A stretch of 64,000 nucleotides of DNA from Mesocentrotus franciscanus (taxonomy: Eukaryota; Echinodermata; Echinoidea; Camarodonta; Strongylocentrotidae). Shown piece by piece: positions 38,901-52,621 of this stretch. Below the pieces are notes generated by a model. It had not been told where the DNA came from, did not search any database, and saw only the letters and a program-made list of their open reading frames with translations. The stretch is from contig CP137685.1 of assembly GCA_037976565.1 (NCBI GenBank), positions 23,825,195 through 23,889,194 of the forward strand. Direction: 5' to 3'. Both the position numbers and the translations under genes were made by a program. Each line of letters opens with the position of its first letter. The first letter of the stretch is position 1.

Positions 38901-41900
38901 ACCTCTGTGACCCTTGACCTACATGCTCCAAAATCTAAACAGATCGTCTTCCTATGGTGATACATACTATCATTAAGTTTGAAGTGAAAATTCTCCAGTG
39001 GTTCTTGAGATATCGCGATAACGATCTCAATGTATGGAATTTCATAAGTTGACCTCTGTGACCCTTGACCTTTGACCTACGTGCTCCAAAATCTAATCAG
39101 ATTGTCTTCCTATGGTGATACACACTATCATTAAGTTTGAAGTTTAAATCTCCAGTGGTTCTTGAGATATTATGATAACAATCTCAATGTATGGAATTTC
39201 ATAAGTTGACCTCTGTGACCCTTGACCTTTGGCCTACGTGCTCCAAAATCTAATCAGATCGTCTTCCTATGGTGATACATACTATCCTTAAGTTTGAAGT
39301 TTTTACATCTCCAGTGGTTCTTGAGATATCATGATAACAATCTCAATGTATGGAATTTCATAAGTTGACCTCTATGACCCTTGACCTTTGACCTACGTGC
39401 TCCAAAATATAATCAGATTGTTTTCCTATAGTGATACACACTATCACTAAGTTTGAAGTTTAAATCTCCAGTGGTTCTTGAGATATCATGATAACAATCT
39501 CAATGTATGGAATTTCATAAGTTGACCTCTGTGACCCTTGACCTTTGACATACGTGCTCCAAAATCTAATCAGATCGTCTTCCTATGGTGATACATACTA
39601 TCCTTAAGTTTGAAGTTTAAATCTCAAATGGTTCTTGAGATATCGCGCTAACAAACTCAATACAAGGAATTTCATAAGTTGACCTCTGTGACCTGTGACC
39701 TTTGACCTACGTACTCCAAAATCTAATCAGATCGTCTTCCTATGGTGATAAATACTATTCCCGAGTCTTAAGTTTAAATCTTAAATGGTTCTTGAGATAT
39801 TGTGATAACGGTCAAACGGGACGGACGTACGGACGGACATACGGACGTACGGACGTACGGACGGACAACCCAAAAACATGATGCCTCCGGCACCACCTTC
39901 GGTGGCGGAGGCATAAAAATCTTTATTCAAGTTTTAAAGCGAACGAAATATAAACAAAATAAAATCAAACTAGGGCACTGGGTCCTGTTTAATAACATAA
40001 AGATATAATTTTGATTAATCGTATATTCCCCAAATTACTTACATCTCCTTCAATCTATCGTAATTTTAAAAATCAAAAGAAACTGGCGATTAATTATATG
40101 GAACATAATATCATGGATACAATGCATGGCATGATACAAGAAAGACTGGAGACACAAAATATTTTACGATTGATTGTATGCCGATTCCATGTAACAGGGA
40201 CAAGACCAGATTAAAGAGAACGTTGAGTTCTGGGAAAGGTGAAAAATCATTTGTGAGATTTTTCATTCTTTTTAATGTTAGTGTAGAAGAGTATCATATA
40301 AAACATGTCCACTGAAAAGGATGGCTCTTCAAATACCTCCATATTCAAAATATGACAATTAATAGCTTAAGGTCGTGGACCTGCACAACTTTCATGTCAC
40401 ATGCTTGCGTAGCTAGTCCCAATGATACACGTTTCTGTGTGCAGGGCATGTGATTCTTAGCAAGACTGGGCCAATTTCTTATTATTATGATGATTCCAAA
40501 ACCTCAATACTTATGTGCTACATGATTAACTTTTCCAATCACTTCCAGACAGATCTTTAAAAAAAAATGCAATCCGAAGACCAGAACTCGACCTTTTCTT
40601 TAAATCATTCAGTCATAATTTTGAGTAAAAGCACAAACCTCTGACCATGTTCTTTTCACCCATCTGCTTGCACACGGCTCTAAACCACACGGTTCGACAC
40701 TAAGAGGACGATTGGCCATCCCACATGCTTCTTCGTCGTGAAGTGACTGTTCGTCGTTCATAACCTGGAGGGAAAAAAAGGGATTTACAAAAATTAATAT
40801 TGGTTTGTTGGTTTGTTTTAGCTTACTGCTGAGAACAAATATGTATGCTTGTGGGTAAGCAACCAGAAGACCGACGGCTTTAAAGTCCTCTCCAAAGGAA
40901 TTGGTAATGAGGATTTATGCCCTACCAATGGGCATTAGCCCATCGACTTGGTTTCGAACCCAAGACCTCCCGGTCACGAGTGCATTGCTCTACCACGGAG
41001 CCATCGCACCGCAGTAAAAAAAAAAAAACGTAAATTAGCATAACATTTTATAGAAAGTTGCTTCATTAGTTTACAGACAAAGAGACGGATATCTCGTAAT
41101 ATGATTACAATTAAACGTTGAAAACATTTCGATTCTTGTGACGCTTGAGACATAAACATTAGAGATCCTGTTTTCCCATATTATGAGTGAGTTATAACCA
41201 TAACAGAAAGGGCAGACATTATAATGACGATGATGATAATAGATTTGCTTACCAATGGAAGCCTTATCAGAATCATATTAATTAGTACCCATTAACACCT
41301 GGTTGGAGCTTAGCAAATGTGCATTAATATATTTCCAAAGGACATTAGTGCCGGGCTGGAATTCGGTTCCCTCAACCCTTGGATAGAGTCAGGTAAATAA
41401 ACCACTATACCACGAAAACCCCACGACCCCCTCGACTGACACCCCTGACGAAAGCAATGTAAGTTCGGCTCACCTGGTAGCATTGAACGTCTCTTGTCTT
41501 GTACGCACTACCTCCACACGTTGCACTGCATTCACTCCATGCTGTCACTTGCCACTCGTAACTATGTGAAAGAAATAAAAGTTCAAGTTCACATTTCCAT
41601 TTTGTTAAACTATAACAATAAGTGATATTGTTTTCAGATCACTTCGTGTTTATTTACAAATGTATTAAAGAGTATGGACCATAACACTTGTTTCATGCAA
41701 GTTAGTACAACTAAAATTACTAACTAAATATCATTGTTGATCACAATTATCTCTTAATTACCATGTCTTTCTTTACATATATTTTGCATGCTATTCGCAA
41801 TTACAGAATTCCAGTCCCTACATGCCTGATTTTGATTGGTTAATATTTGTTGATCATCATGCTCATGACAAGAAGAATATACCCGATTACATCGAAAACT

Positions 41901-43795
41901 CAGTATGCGGCGCCGCCGAAGTACGATGCAAGCTCGTGATTGGTCAATACGGGGTAACACGTGACAAAACGTCTTATGAGATACGGCGTGATAACCGCAT
42001 AGTTCGTGGTGATTGGTTGATTGGAGTAACTCACGTGACAATGACTGCTTCTGTTGGGCATGGTTCCTCATTACATCTCACTCTCTCAGCTTTCGGATCA
42101 TAGCTCCTTTGACCGCATAACTTGTATTTCACCTTCCGACTGTCTCTCAGTCTGGTGCATTGAAATCGATGAAAGGAGTATCCTAAAAGATTAAGAAAAA
42201 ATTGTGCATTTGGTGGAATTACAGACAATTAACAAGCAATGGTATGGCTATGGGTATGGGTATGCTAATGATAACAAATAACAACATTCACGTACGCTGT
42301 GGTAACTCCTTGGTTGAAGATAACCGAGCGAGGTGGCTGACAAAGTATGTAAAGCCTCTCAATAAATAATAATAATAATAATAGTGATAATAATAATGAT
42401 AATAATGATAATAATAATAAAAGCAATAATAATAATAGAACTGATCATTCTAGCGCTGTTAACTATGCAAAAAAAGGAATGTTAGAATGTCAACGTCTTT
42501 GCCAACGTCAACACACCAGCTAAATTCAACATTAATCATTTTGTAAAATACTATAAATTAATGATATAATATATTATTATATAAATTATAACCTACCTAT
42601 CCATCCATCTATATATCTATCTATCTTATTTGTTCAAACCTCTCTGTCTCTGTCGCTCTCTCTTCTACTTTTAGCCGTAATTTTTTGTATTTGTTTCATT
42701 TATTTTTTGTCTCATTTATTTTTGTGTATGTTTATTTTGTTTTTCTATATATTAATTCAGTAGTTCAATTCAGTGAAACTATACCCAACAAGTCAAGTTT
42801 TTAAGTTGGTTCACTTTTCATTACCGTATTAATTGAATTTCAGAACATTCTTTCATGTCATTAATTACTATGATTAAGGACTGTTTCTTTCCATACAACT
42901 CCATACAAATTTATGTTAATGTATTGTATAATGCATTATGCTTCGTTAATTTTGCATAGAAATGAATAAAAGGCAATCATCAATCAATCAATCAGCCAAT
43001 CAATCAACCAACCAATCAATCAACAAATCAATCAACCAGTCAACCAATCAATCAATCAATCAATCAACTAATCAATCTATCAATCAATCAATCAACCAAC
43101 CAATCAACCAACCAATCAACCAATCAATCAATCAACCAACCAATCCATCAATCAATCAATCAATCAACCAACCAACCAATCAATCAATCAATCAACCAAT
43201 CAACCAATCAATCAACTAATCACTCTATCAATCAACCAATCAACCAAACAATCTATCAATCAATCAATCAACCAATCAATCAACTAATCACTCTATCAAT
43301 CAACCAATCAATCAACTAATCACTCTATCAATCAACCAATCAACCAATCAATCTATCAAACAAACAATCAATCAATCAATCAAACAAGCAAGCAATAAAA
43401 CAATAAAAAAAAATCAATCAATCAATAAATAGGGCATTGATTTGTACTAATGAATCACCTCCTCCGCAATCATTCGTACAATCTGTCCATCCTTGGTCTT
43501 CCCATAAGTATTCATTCGATCGGGGTGGTGGGGATTCTTCCTCCACCACTACCTCCTCCTCCAGAGCTGGCACCTCCCCCTCTAGAACGTCAGGCGCTCC
43601 ATCTCCAAAGTCTTCGTACAACTCGATCTGGTAACTCATCGCTCGAGAATCGCCCGATGCGAAGGCCTTCAGAATGTTAATCATTGTTAATCATTGTTAA
43701 TTTCAACATCAATCATTTTGCATATAATATATTATCATATATATAATAACCTACCTATATATCCATCTATCTATCTTTATATCTATCCGGCTATC

Positions 43796-43830
<35 letters not shown>

Positions 43831-44038
43831 GTTGTAATTGTTTTAATCATTCAAAAATATGACATCGAATTGAATCAATATGGCAGCCCAATGACTAAAT
43901 TGCGTGGAGTTTACAAAGTAAAATCACAAAAACAAAATATCTCACAAATCTATACATACGTCATAGTCCTACAAAAATAAGAAGGTAAGTAACAGAGAGA
44001 TAGAGAGAGGGAGGGAGAGAGAGAGAGGGGGTGGGGAG

Positions 44039-44071
<33 letters not shown>

Positions 44072-47000
44072 GGAGACGAGACAGGAAAGAGAGACAGAGA
44101 AACAGCGAGATAGAGGCAGAGGTGTGACATTCTAGAGGAAGAAGATATTGTTAATTACATAATAAGTGAACATGAAATTGCTGAATAGCGAAAGTGTATT
44201 TTATACAGCTGAATTATTATTCACTGAAATGATCGCTGTATGTTCTTATTGATTCACTTGTGTCACAGAAAAATTTAAAAACAATTAAACAACAAACAAA
44301 CATAATAAAGACAAGAATGTTCCTCAAATTGACTTTCTATCAATGAGTTTAGCTGATATAGTAAAGATTCGCTTAGATGAATTGCGAGATACGTGTTTAT
44401 GAGATTCTTGGATGCCTTCCCTTATCGAAATAATTTGGAAGGGATAACTATTCAATTTGATTTCCATAAAACCAAGTAGGCCTATATCACCAACCTTTGT
44501 TAAAGTAATATAACATTAAGATCTTCACACGAATATATGTTAGATTCTATCGAAAAGAGAAATGCGATTTTTTTTTAATGACTATATATCGTGAAATCGT
44601 TCTCAATTTTATTAGTGTTTCCTTTAAAAAGGCATACACTTACTTACAGCAAATGTACACATTTTCTTTTTAATTTGATTAAAATTTGCAAAATTCATTA
44701 TATCAGTGCACATTGGCTTTTTTCATTGATTTGGGGGTCATAATTATTCATATTAATTGTTCTCTTTGAAATGAAAAAAAAAATGTACTGAACTGAACCA
44801 CCGTGATATTAATCCTATCTTCAAGCACTAACCATGAGATGAATTACAGTTGGAACGGGCCCTTTCATTAGTAACGTCTCTGCTTCCCCATTGATTGTAT
44901 ACACAAACCGAACACCAGATTCAATGAAGGCATGAGATGGAGACTGCTGTTTACCACGGTTCAAGATGTACTTTCCATTTTCCTCTATCCTCAAGGCTAA
45001 AAAGAAATGATATACACCATTCAAGAACACATAGCTTTGACAACACTATAATAACTCAATCGCTTGAATTCTTAAAATAATTATTTTGTTGATATTTAAT
45101 CTGAAATTTCAGACTCCAAAAGTGTACAAAAAAAAAAAAACGTTATCTAACTCTTGGGTGTCACGAAACTTTCTGAACAACACAATGCAGAGAATATCGA
45201 CGATTTATGTGAAATAATGTATATTTTGAGGGAGATGCTTAAGAATGCTCTTATTTTCAATATTAACTAAACAATAATCACCATATACATAATTATGATA
45301 ACCAAGTCAATTCGGTAAATGTCTCAATCATAACTAGCCCGTAACAGATAACTATGGCTTTAAATGTCTAGAAGACTAGTAAATTATATTTGTCTTTATA
45401 TCGGATTTGATCGGACTCAAGCGGGGGGACACTTACCAAGAAAGTGTGATGACGCTGCTGTTTTTGTGACTTTTATGTCCCACATTCCTGGAGTAAGCGT
45501 CAATAACTTTTGGTATTCTGTAAAAAGCAACAGCAGCAAACAAAGTATAAAATATAAAGAAACAACAGTTAGAAGGAAAGAATGAATGAAGAAACAACAG
45601 TTAGAAGGAGAGAATGAATGAAGAAACAACAGTTAGAAGGAAAGAATGAATGAAGAAACAACAATTAGAAGGAAAGAATGAATGAAGAAACAACAGTTAG
45701 AAGGAAAGAATGAATGAAGAAACAACAGTTAGAAGGAAAGAATGAATGAAGAAACAACAGTTAGAAGGAAAGAATGAATGAAGAAACAACAGTTAGAAGG
45801 AAAGAATGAATGAAGAAACCACAGTTAGAAGGAAAGAATGAATGAAGAAACAACAGTTAGAAGGAAAGAATGAATGAAGAAACAACAGTTAGAAGGAAAG
45901 AATGAATGAAGAAACAACAGTTAGAAGGAAAGAATGAATGAAGAAACAACAGTTAGAAGGAAAGAATGAATGAAGAAACAACAGTTAGAAGGAAAGAATG
46001 AATGAAGAAACAACAGTTAGAAGGAAAGAATGAATGAAGAAACAACAGTTAGAAGGAAAGAATGAATGAAGAAACAACAGTTAGAAGGAAAGAATGAATG
46101 AAGAAACAACAGTTAGAAGGAAAGAATGAATGAAGAAACAACAGTTAGAAGGAAAGAATGAATGAAGAAACAACAGTTAGAAGGAAAGAATGAATGAAGA
46201 AACAACAGTTAGAAGGAAAGAATGAATGAAGAAACAACAGTTAGAAGGAAAGAATGAATGAAGAAACAACAGTTAGAAGGAAAGAATGAATGAACAATGC
46301 ATAGTCTTTGAGTTTAATATATCCGATCATAAGTTTAACTTATGTCATTTTATAAAACATCGCTCGGGGGTTTTTTTTGTTCCAAGTTATTTTAATTTTC
46401 AACTTACTTTTTGATTTTGGTGACTCGTCAATGACATCTGTAACGACTTGAAGGCATGTTTCATTTCGTCCATCACAAACTCCGCATTTGTCCCAGAATT
46501 TTGTCGACCCCATTTCAACATCACATCCGATGCTCTGAAAATGAAAATAGATGTTTAAACACATCAACCATTATCCAAACTACTTTCAACAACTTTCAAC
46601 CCCAAAAAAAAAGAAAGCTGTAAAATATTCACTCTGTTACAGAACATAGAATGTCTTTCAGCGATCTGTTGTGGATAGAATTCTTTTGAAAACGACTCTA
46701 AACTGAACGTAATTTATACCTTTCATTTTGTAACGACGAAGACGATGATGATGATAACGACGATGTTGATGACAAGTACGACTTTTGTTTAAATATACAT
46801 TCAACGTGTCCAAAGGCAAACGTTTCAAGCAATAAGTTCTCGTTGTCTCACACAGTGCCAATACGCATTTTACCAGCGAGTAATTAGTATACAAAGCATG
46901 AAATAGTTTACTTAACACACAATCAAACAAATAAGAGGTCTAATATCATTTGTAACAGAAGTTTAAATTTTCATTACCTTTTGTAAAGCCTTACATGTCT

Positions 47001-48333
47001 GTACACAAAAGATTTCAAGTAAATGACATTTTAGATGTGCCCATTATCATCCAAGCTCTTCACCGCCAAATCACCGCAAGTGTAAACAGTTGTTTTCTAT
47101 TCTTAAGAAATAATTTAATAAATAAAAGTACTGGAAATGGTTAAAAAGATAACCTACCTTAGGTTGTCCATCGATACATATTATTTCAGGATACGTGTAG
47201 GAAACGGGAGTACCGTCCGTTACGAATCTGTTCGAAACGTAGAATTCACCCGTATCATCTGCTACGCAGGATAGCTTACATGTCATACTAGCTAAAAAGA
47301 GAAGCAAAGAAGAAGAAAAAGGAGTAGAATATATAATTTATAGTAACTTATTTCTGTTTCTGTAGAGGTGTTGTGGTCTAGCGGATAAATCTCATACATA
47401 CATATATATACATATATATACAGTATATATTAACATAAAAAATAACGATAATCACTTTAAAAGAATACAGATGGATCGCTTTTTTCAGAGCTATTAATTT
47501 AATGGCTCTGTTCTTCCTAGAGGTCCAGAAGAAAGAAAGGAACGAAAGAATCAAGGATAGAACATGTATAAATATAACATAAAATATTACAAATATATTG
47601 TAAGCTCCTGTACTATAACACAAATCAAATCCCCCTCCCTACCCTATTATATTGTGATGCACTAATTTATCATCTTTTTGGTGTCCCACGCGATTCTAAG
47701 TATTGTAGAATTCTGAACATAAATTGATTTTAAATGTGTCATTTAACTTCATACTTGGTTTGATCTGGGCCCCATAATATAAAGAGTTGATATTACTCGC
47801 AACTTATTTGCGATTGATATCAATCGCAACTATGTACAAAATAAATAGGGGACTGCAAACTTGCGATTGATTAGAGGACTTTATAAGACGGGGCCCTGAG
47901 CTCTAAAAAAAGGCTATTAACTTGATGCAGTTAAGACCTAAGATGTGGTCGGCAACGTTGATTATTGGAGATAAAGAAAAGGAGAGCTAAAAAAAATATA
48001 TAAAAAAACCGGCGTGCTTTGAAAGATGTGGCTTACCTCAAAGGAACATGTGACATACAAATTAATAGCTGTTCATAGTTTAATCATATTGAAGTGATGA
48101 AACAACAAAAAAACAAGACTAAAAGTGTTCATTCTGCACAGAATAAAATAAAATTTGGTGTGTTGCCTTACGATCAGGGTTTTGATAGGCTATCAACGAT
48201 AAGTCGTTTTTCCTCCCATATTGATTACATTGCTCTTGCTGTTTGTCTGCGAAACCATCAGAACAGACCTGTACGCAAAAACATAAATGATAATAATAAC
48301 AATGATAATAATAATAATAATAATAATAATAAT

Positions 48334-48374
<41 letters not shown>

Positions 48375-51300
48375 TGATAATAATAATAATAATAACAATG
48401 ATAATAATAATATTAATAATAATAACAATAATAATAATAATAATAATAGTAATAATAATAGTAATAATAATGATAATAATAATAACAATAATAGTGAGCA
48501 CTCCTTTTTTTTTTTGCTCAACGGGGAGTGCTATTTCGTTTAACCACCACCCCCACCTTGAGCGCCAGGAGGGCCCATCTTCTTTTTTAACAAAAGGCCC
48601 CCTGGATCCGCCACTGTGTTCAATGCCCATGAATTCTATTTTGTTTATTTAATACCTCATTTTACAGTGTCATGGATCATGTCTACTTTCTCATGGGAAA
48701 AAAACATCGATATTTTATATCAAAGATACTATGTTCCTTTTGCAGCCAACATCAAATTCTGTAGCAACTTTGCAGGAATTATTAAATATGTCATGTATGT
48801 CCTATCTGTGAAATTTAAACGTTAGCAGTGTCCTAGTATTCAAATTATGCAAGGAAATCCGTTTACCTTCTAGACTTCACTGTCAGACACTATTATTGAG
48901 TGACTGACTGACATCTCTTTTTTCTTTGGTAATAACATACATAAAATGAGCTGTAACAGGTACATGAGCATATGTATACATCAATAACCCACTACTTGTA
49001 ATGGCCAAAATTAAACTGATTGAATCTTTGTGCAGCACAAAACGTACGACCATTCGGTAAAAGGGTCTGAAATCAGACTATTACTTAGGTGATTGCAATC
49101 ACTTAAGTCGATTCGACAACTAATGGTCGAATCGTCGTTATTTTCCCATTTAAAGCCATTTTCAAGCCCTTTCGTTTTGAGGGAAATTCTAAATTAGTAT
49201 TGTCTTTAAACTGCCGTTGGAATTTAACCTTTTCATTTTTGGGGTCTGCAAAAGGGTCATAGTACCTTCAAAGTCTTTGAAGTTTTGCCCCAACCATTGT
49301 ATTCTCTTGAAATGTAATTAATGTAAACCGACAAGGCACAATGCATGAAACACTGAATGCAATAAATGACGCACCTGAAGATTACACAGTCGATACTCAA
49401 CAGAATCACCGGAGCAGTCTGATCCACGATCAGGACTGAAAATAACAAGAATGATTCAAAACAATAATTACAAGTCATTGAATATTACTTGGCGAATCAA
49501 AATAAGCACAAACTTAAAGCAAATAGCCCTATGAGAAAGAAGAATGAGCGGCCATAGACACAACTACACTTATAGATTAAAAAGTTTACCAGGAGTACAT
49601 TATGCTTTTAGGGCGAGATATATGTTTAATGGGCATTTAAAAACAAATAGTATTTATTATTATTTATTATTTCCCCTTGCACAGGGTTCTTTATTATTAA
49701 ACTTTTCGACAAATGATTATTAATGAATATTTTGATGTGTACGAATTTTGTGAATCTAAAGACAAAAATATTTATAAACTAGTTTTTCTTGTTTGGAGCA
49801 TACAGATAAGGACGGCGTTATGGAAACTGAATATGATACTATTGCACTCTTTGATTCGACAAGCAAGCACAAGGCCCTCTAATTTCAGATACTTATAAAG
49901 CTTCTGAAAATGTGAGACCTCTTCCTTAAAAAAAAAACTCTGGTACCGCCGCCGCGGCTGTATTTATAAATAGATTTCAATTGTGCTTCCCGTGATACTT
50001 ACGGTGGATTGTTGCAGTATCTTCTACGGCTTTGAACCCCGAGCCCACAGCTATAGGAACATAAACCCCATGGTTCCCAGGAGCCCCAACCACCGTCTAC
50101 AGGCTTGGCTGATACACAAACTTCTTGTACACACTCCTGCGAAGGAGAGAATCATACAGGTAAAATACGAAAACATTCCTTTTGTTGTCACTTAATTCAT
50201 ATTAGAAGATTGTCAAAGGTACGGAAAATGAATTCTTTCATACTCAAACGAAAATTACGCAATGTATTAAAGGCATCGTTTAACAATGTTAAATCTGAGA
50301 TTCACGGCCCTACGTGTTATCAGTGTCTGTGATATGGTGTGATATTGAAGCCCTAAAGAGATCGCGCTTCAAAATGATCAAGAAGTCCTTCAAAATGTAA
50401 AAATCTTTGAGTGACTGGTTTTACCATACCCGTTTTCCCCAATAGACTGCAGTGTTATGAAAACCGTTAGGAAAACGCAACATTTGGTTTCGATTTCCAA
50501 TCATAAATATCTTGATAATCAGACAGGCGATCAGCTTGTAAAAGTCATGGGATTCCTGACTGACCTAAAGGTTTATAATTATCATTGCAGCATGAGCTAA
50601 ATCTAGGATTTTGTTTCAGAATCTGAGACAAAGTTACCGGATCCCTTTAAAGCGATACTGAACTGATGACCTTTCTGCCCTTGCGTACTGTTTATTGCAC
50701 AGCGCCATCTCATGGTCAACTTGCCAACTAGTGCGTGGCCCAATACCTATTTCCCACATCGCAGACAGAGGATTCAATGCGACAAACATCACAGCGAGGG
50801 AAGCGGAGAGTGACTGACCATACTGCTACAGCTGACCTGAGATGGCGCTAGAGATTTTGCGATAGTGCTTCTATTATAGTATGGCTGTAAGACTATACTA
50901 TTTTTGTAAGCTGGATAATTATAGCTGAATAGATATGAGAAAGAGATACGTGGAGAAGAGCCATTTAAACGTTCATAACATCAGCAGGGCATCGTTTCAC
51001 GGAACCGGAACCTCCATGAAGTAAATGACAAAATAAAAAGCAATTTTGTTCTGTTTAGATGCTAGGGTCGTGGTCTTGATGACGTTTTAAGGACTAACGC
51101 TAAGATCTTTACACCTATCAGTCTTTGAGCATAATCATTGAAGAATGTACCATATTTTCTCCACATGAGGATCCGTCCATGGGGGGTCCTTTCATGAAAC
51201 AGCCCCCATCCAGATCGGGGGAGGTGCAGTAGAGTTCCAGACAAAAGTCTACATCGGTGTGCTGTTAACAGAAAAATATAATCACAGTTACGAAATAGTA

Positions 51301-51560
51301 ATAATAACTTTCTGTTCTACTTTAACACATATCATATTGATACTCGCCTGTCTGCGTGAATAGGGCCATAAATATAAATAATATTGATAATAATATTAAT
51401 AATAATAATAATGATGATAATAATAATGATAATAATAGTAATAATAATAATAATGATGATGATAATGATAATAATAGTAATAATAATAATAATGATGATG
51501 ATAATGATAATAGTATTTATAGTAATAATAAAATTCAAAAAAATATTACTACTACTTCTT

Positions 51561-51595
<35 letters not shown>

Positions 51596-51623
51596 GCTGC
51601 TGCTGCTACTACTACTACTACTT

Positions 51624-51683
<60 letters not shown>

Positions 51684-52577
51684 ATGCTACTACTTCTACT
51701 CATGATAATAATAATAATGATGATCATCATCATAATTTTTTTTAAAACCTACATGACATTTTCGATACGTCTCTCCGAACTGAAAGCTGCACTGTTGGTC
51801 CATGGTATAGTTCCTACCCGGACGATCATTGCCGACGGCTCGTGTCCCCCCAGTTGGAGTGTCCCATAGACATGACCAATTCCTGTTGAGGTTAGAGAAT
51901 GGTAATAATAATAAATTATAAATTTGTATTATATAGCGCTCAATACGGAATACCGTCTCTTTACGCGCATTACATTTACTTACCCCGGTCATCAGATTCA
52001 TTCAGGCCCACAGTGTGCACCATCTCCATTCCCTGAGGGACGTATTCCTACCATAATACAGTCACCGTGAGGGCATATGGCAATTACTAGGACAAAGGCT
52101 TTCGTCATACTGCCAGGTCCCCATTCCTCTCCTGGGTATGGAATGGCAAATGTAGATTAATGTCTTGCATAATTGATTACCATTACCGTTCATGTCTGTA
52201 CCTTTCCTATTGCACTTGTGTATATATTTATCATGTATTTCATCTTTTGCACAAGCTGCGCCTTGAGCATTTGATTGTCAAGTGGATTTGGCACCTTACA
52301 AATCGTATGTATTATTATTATTATTATTAAAAGGACACAAGCGCCTACCGGAAATCGAACCCACGACCTTTGTATTTCTAGTCAAGTGCTCAACCACTCG
52401 ACTACGACACCTCTACTATGATTGTACTGACAATAATCATAGAAAATAAAAGAGGAACAGATGCAGAGAGAGAAACAGAGATAAGTATAGAAACAGAGAG
52501 AGGGGGGAAGCAGGAGGGGTGAGAGAGAGAGAGAGAGGAGAGAGAGAGAGGGGGAAGAGAGAGAGGGGAAGAGAGGA

Positions 52578-52621
<44 letters not shown>

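Noticed and set aside
42962..43219. Asn/Gln/Ser-rich protein
   Set aside because: Pure translation of the CAAT array.
45560..46293. Regular 32-bp repeats as a CRISPR array
   Set aside because: There are no spacers between units and the DNA is eukaryotic; it is a head-to-tail minisatellite.
48094..48652. Poly-Asn, poly-Ile and poly-Leu frames
   Set aside because: They come from the (AAT)n microsatellite in different frames.
51332..51869. Poly-Ser, poly-Thr and poly-Leu frames
   Set aside because: They come from the compound trinucleotide array; only the exon at 51753-51882 is real.
52001..52140. Additional ADAMTS exon (GERNGDLA / DESLCPSNC frame)
   Set aside because: No family motif or in-phase splice sites; exons 7 and 8 already join perfectly across it, and the region carries SINE sequence.
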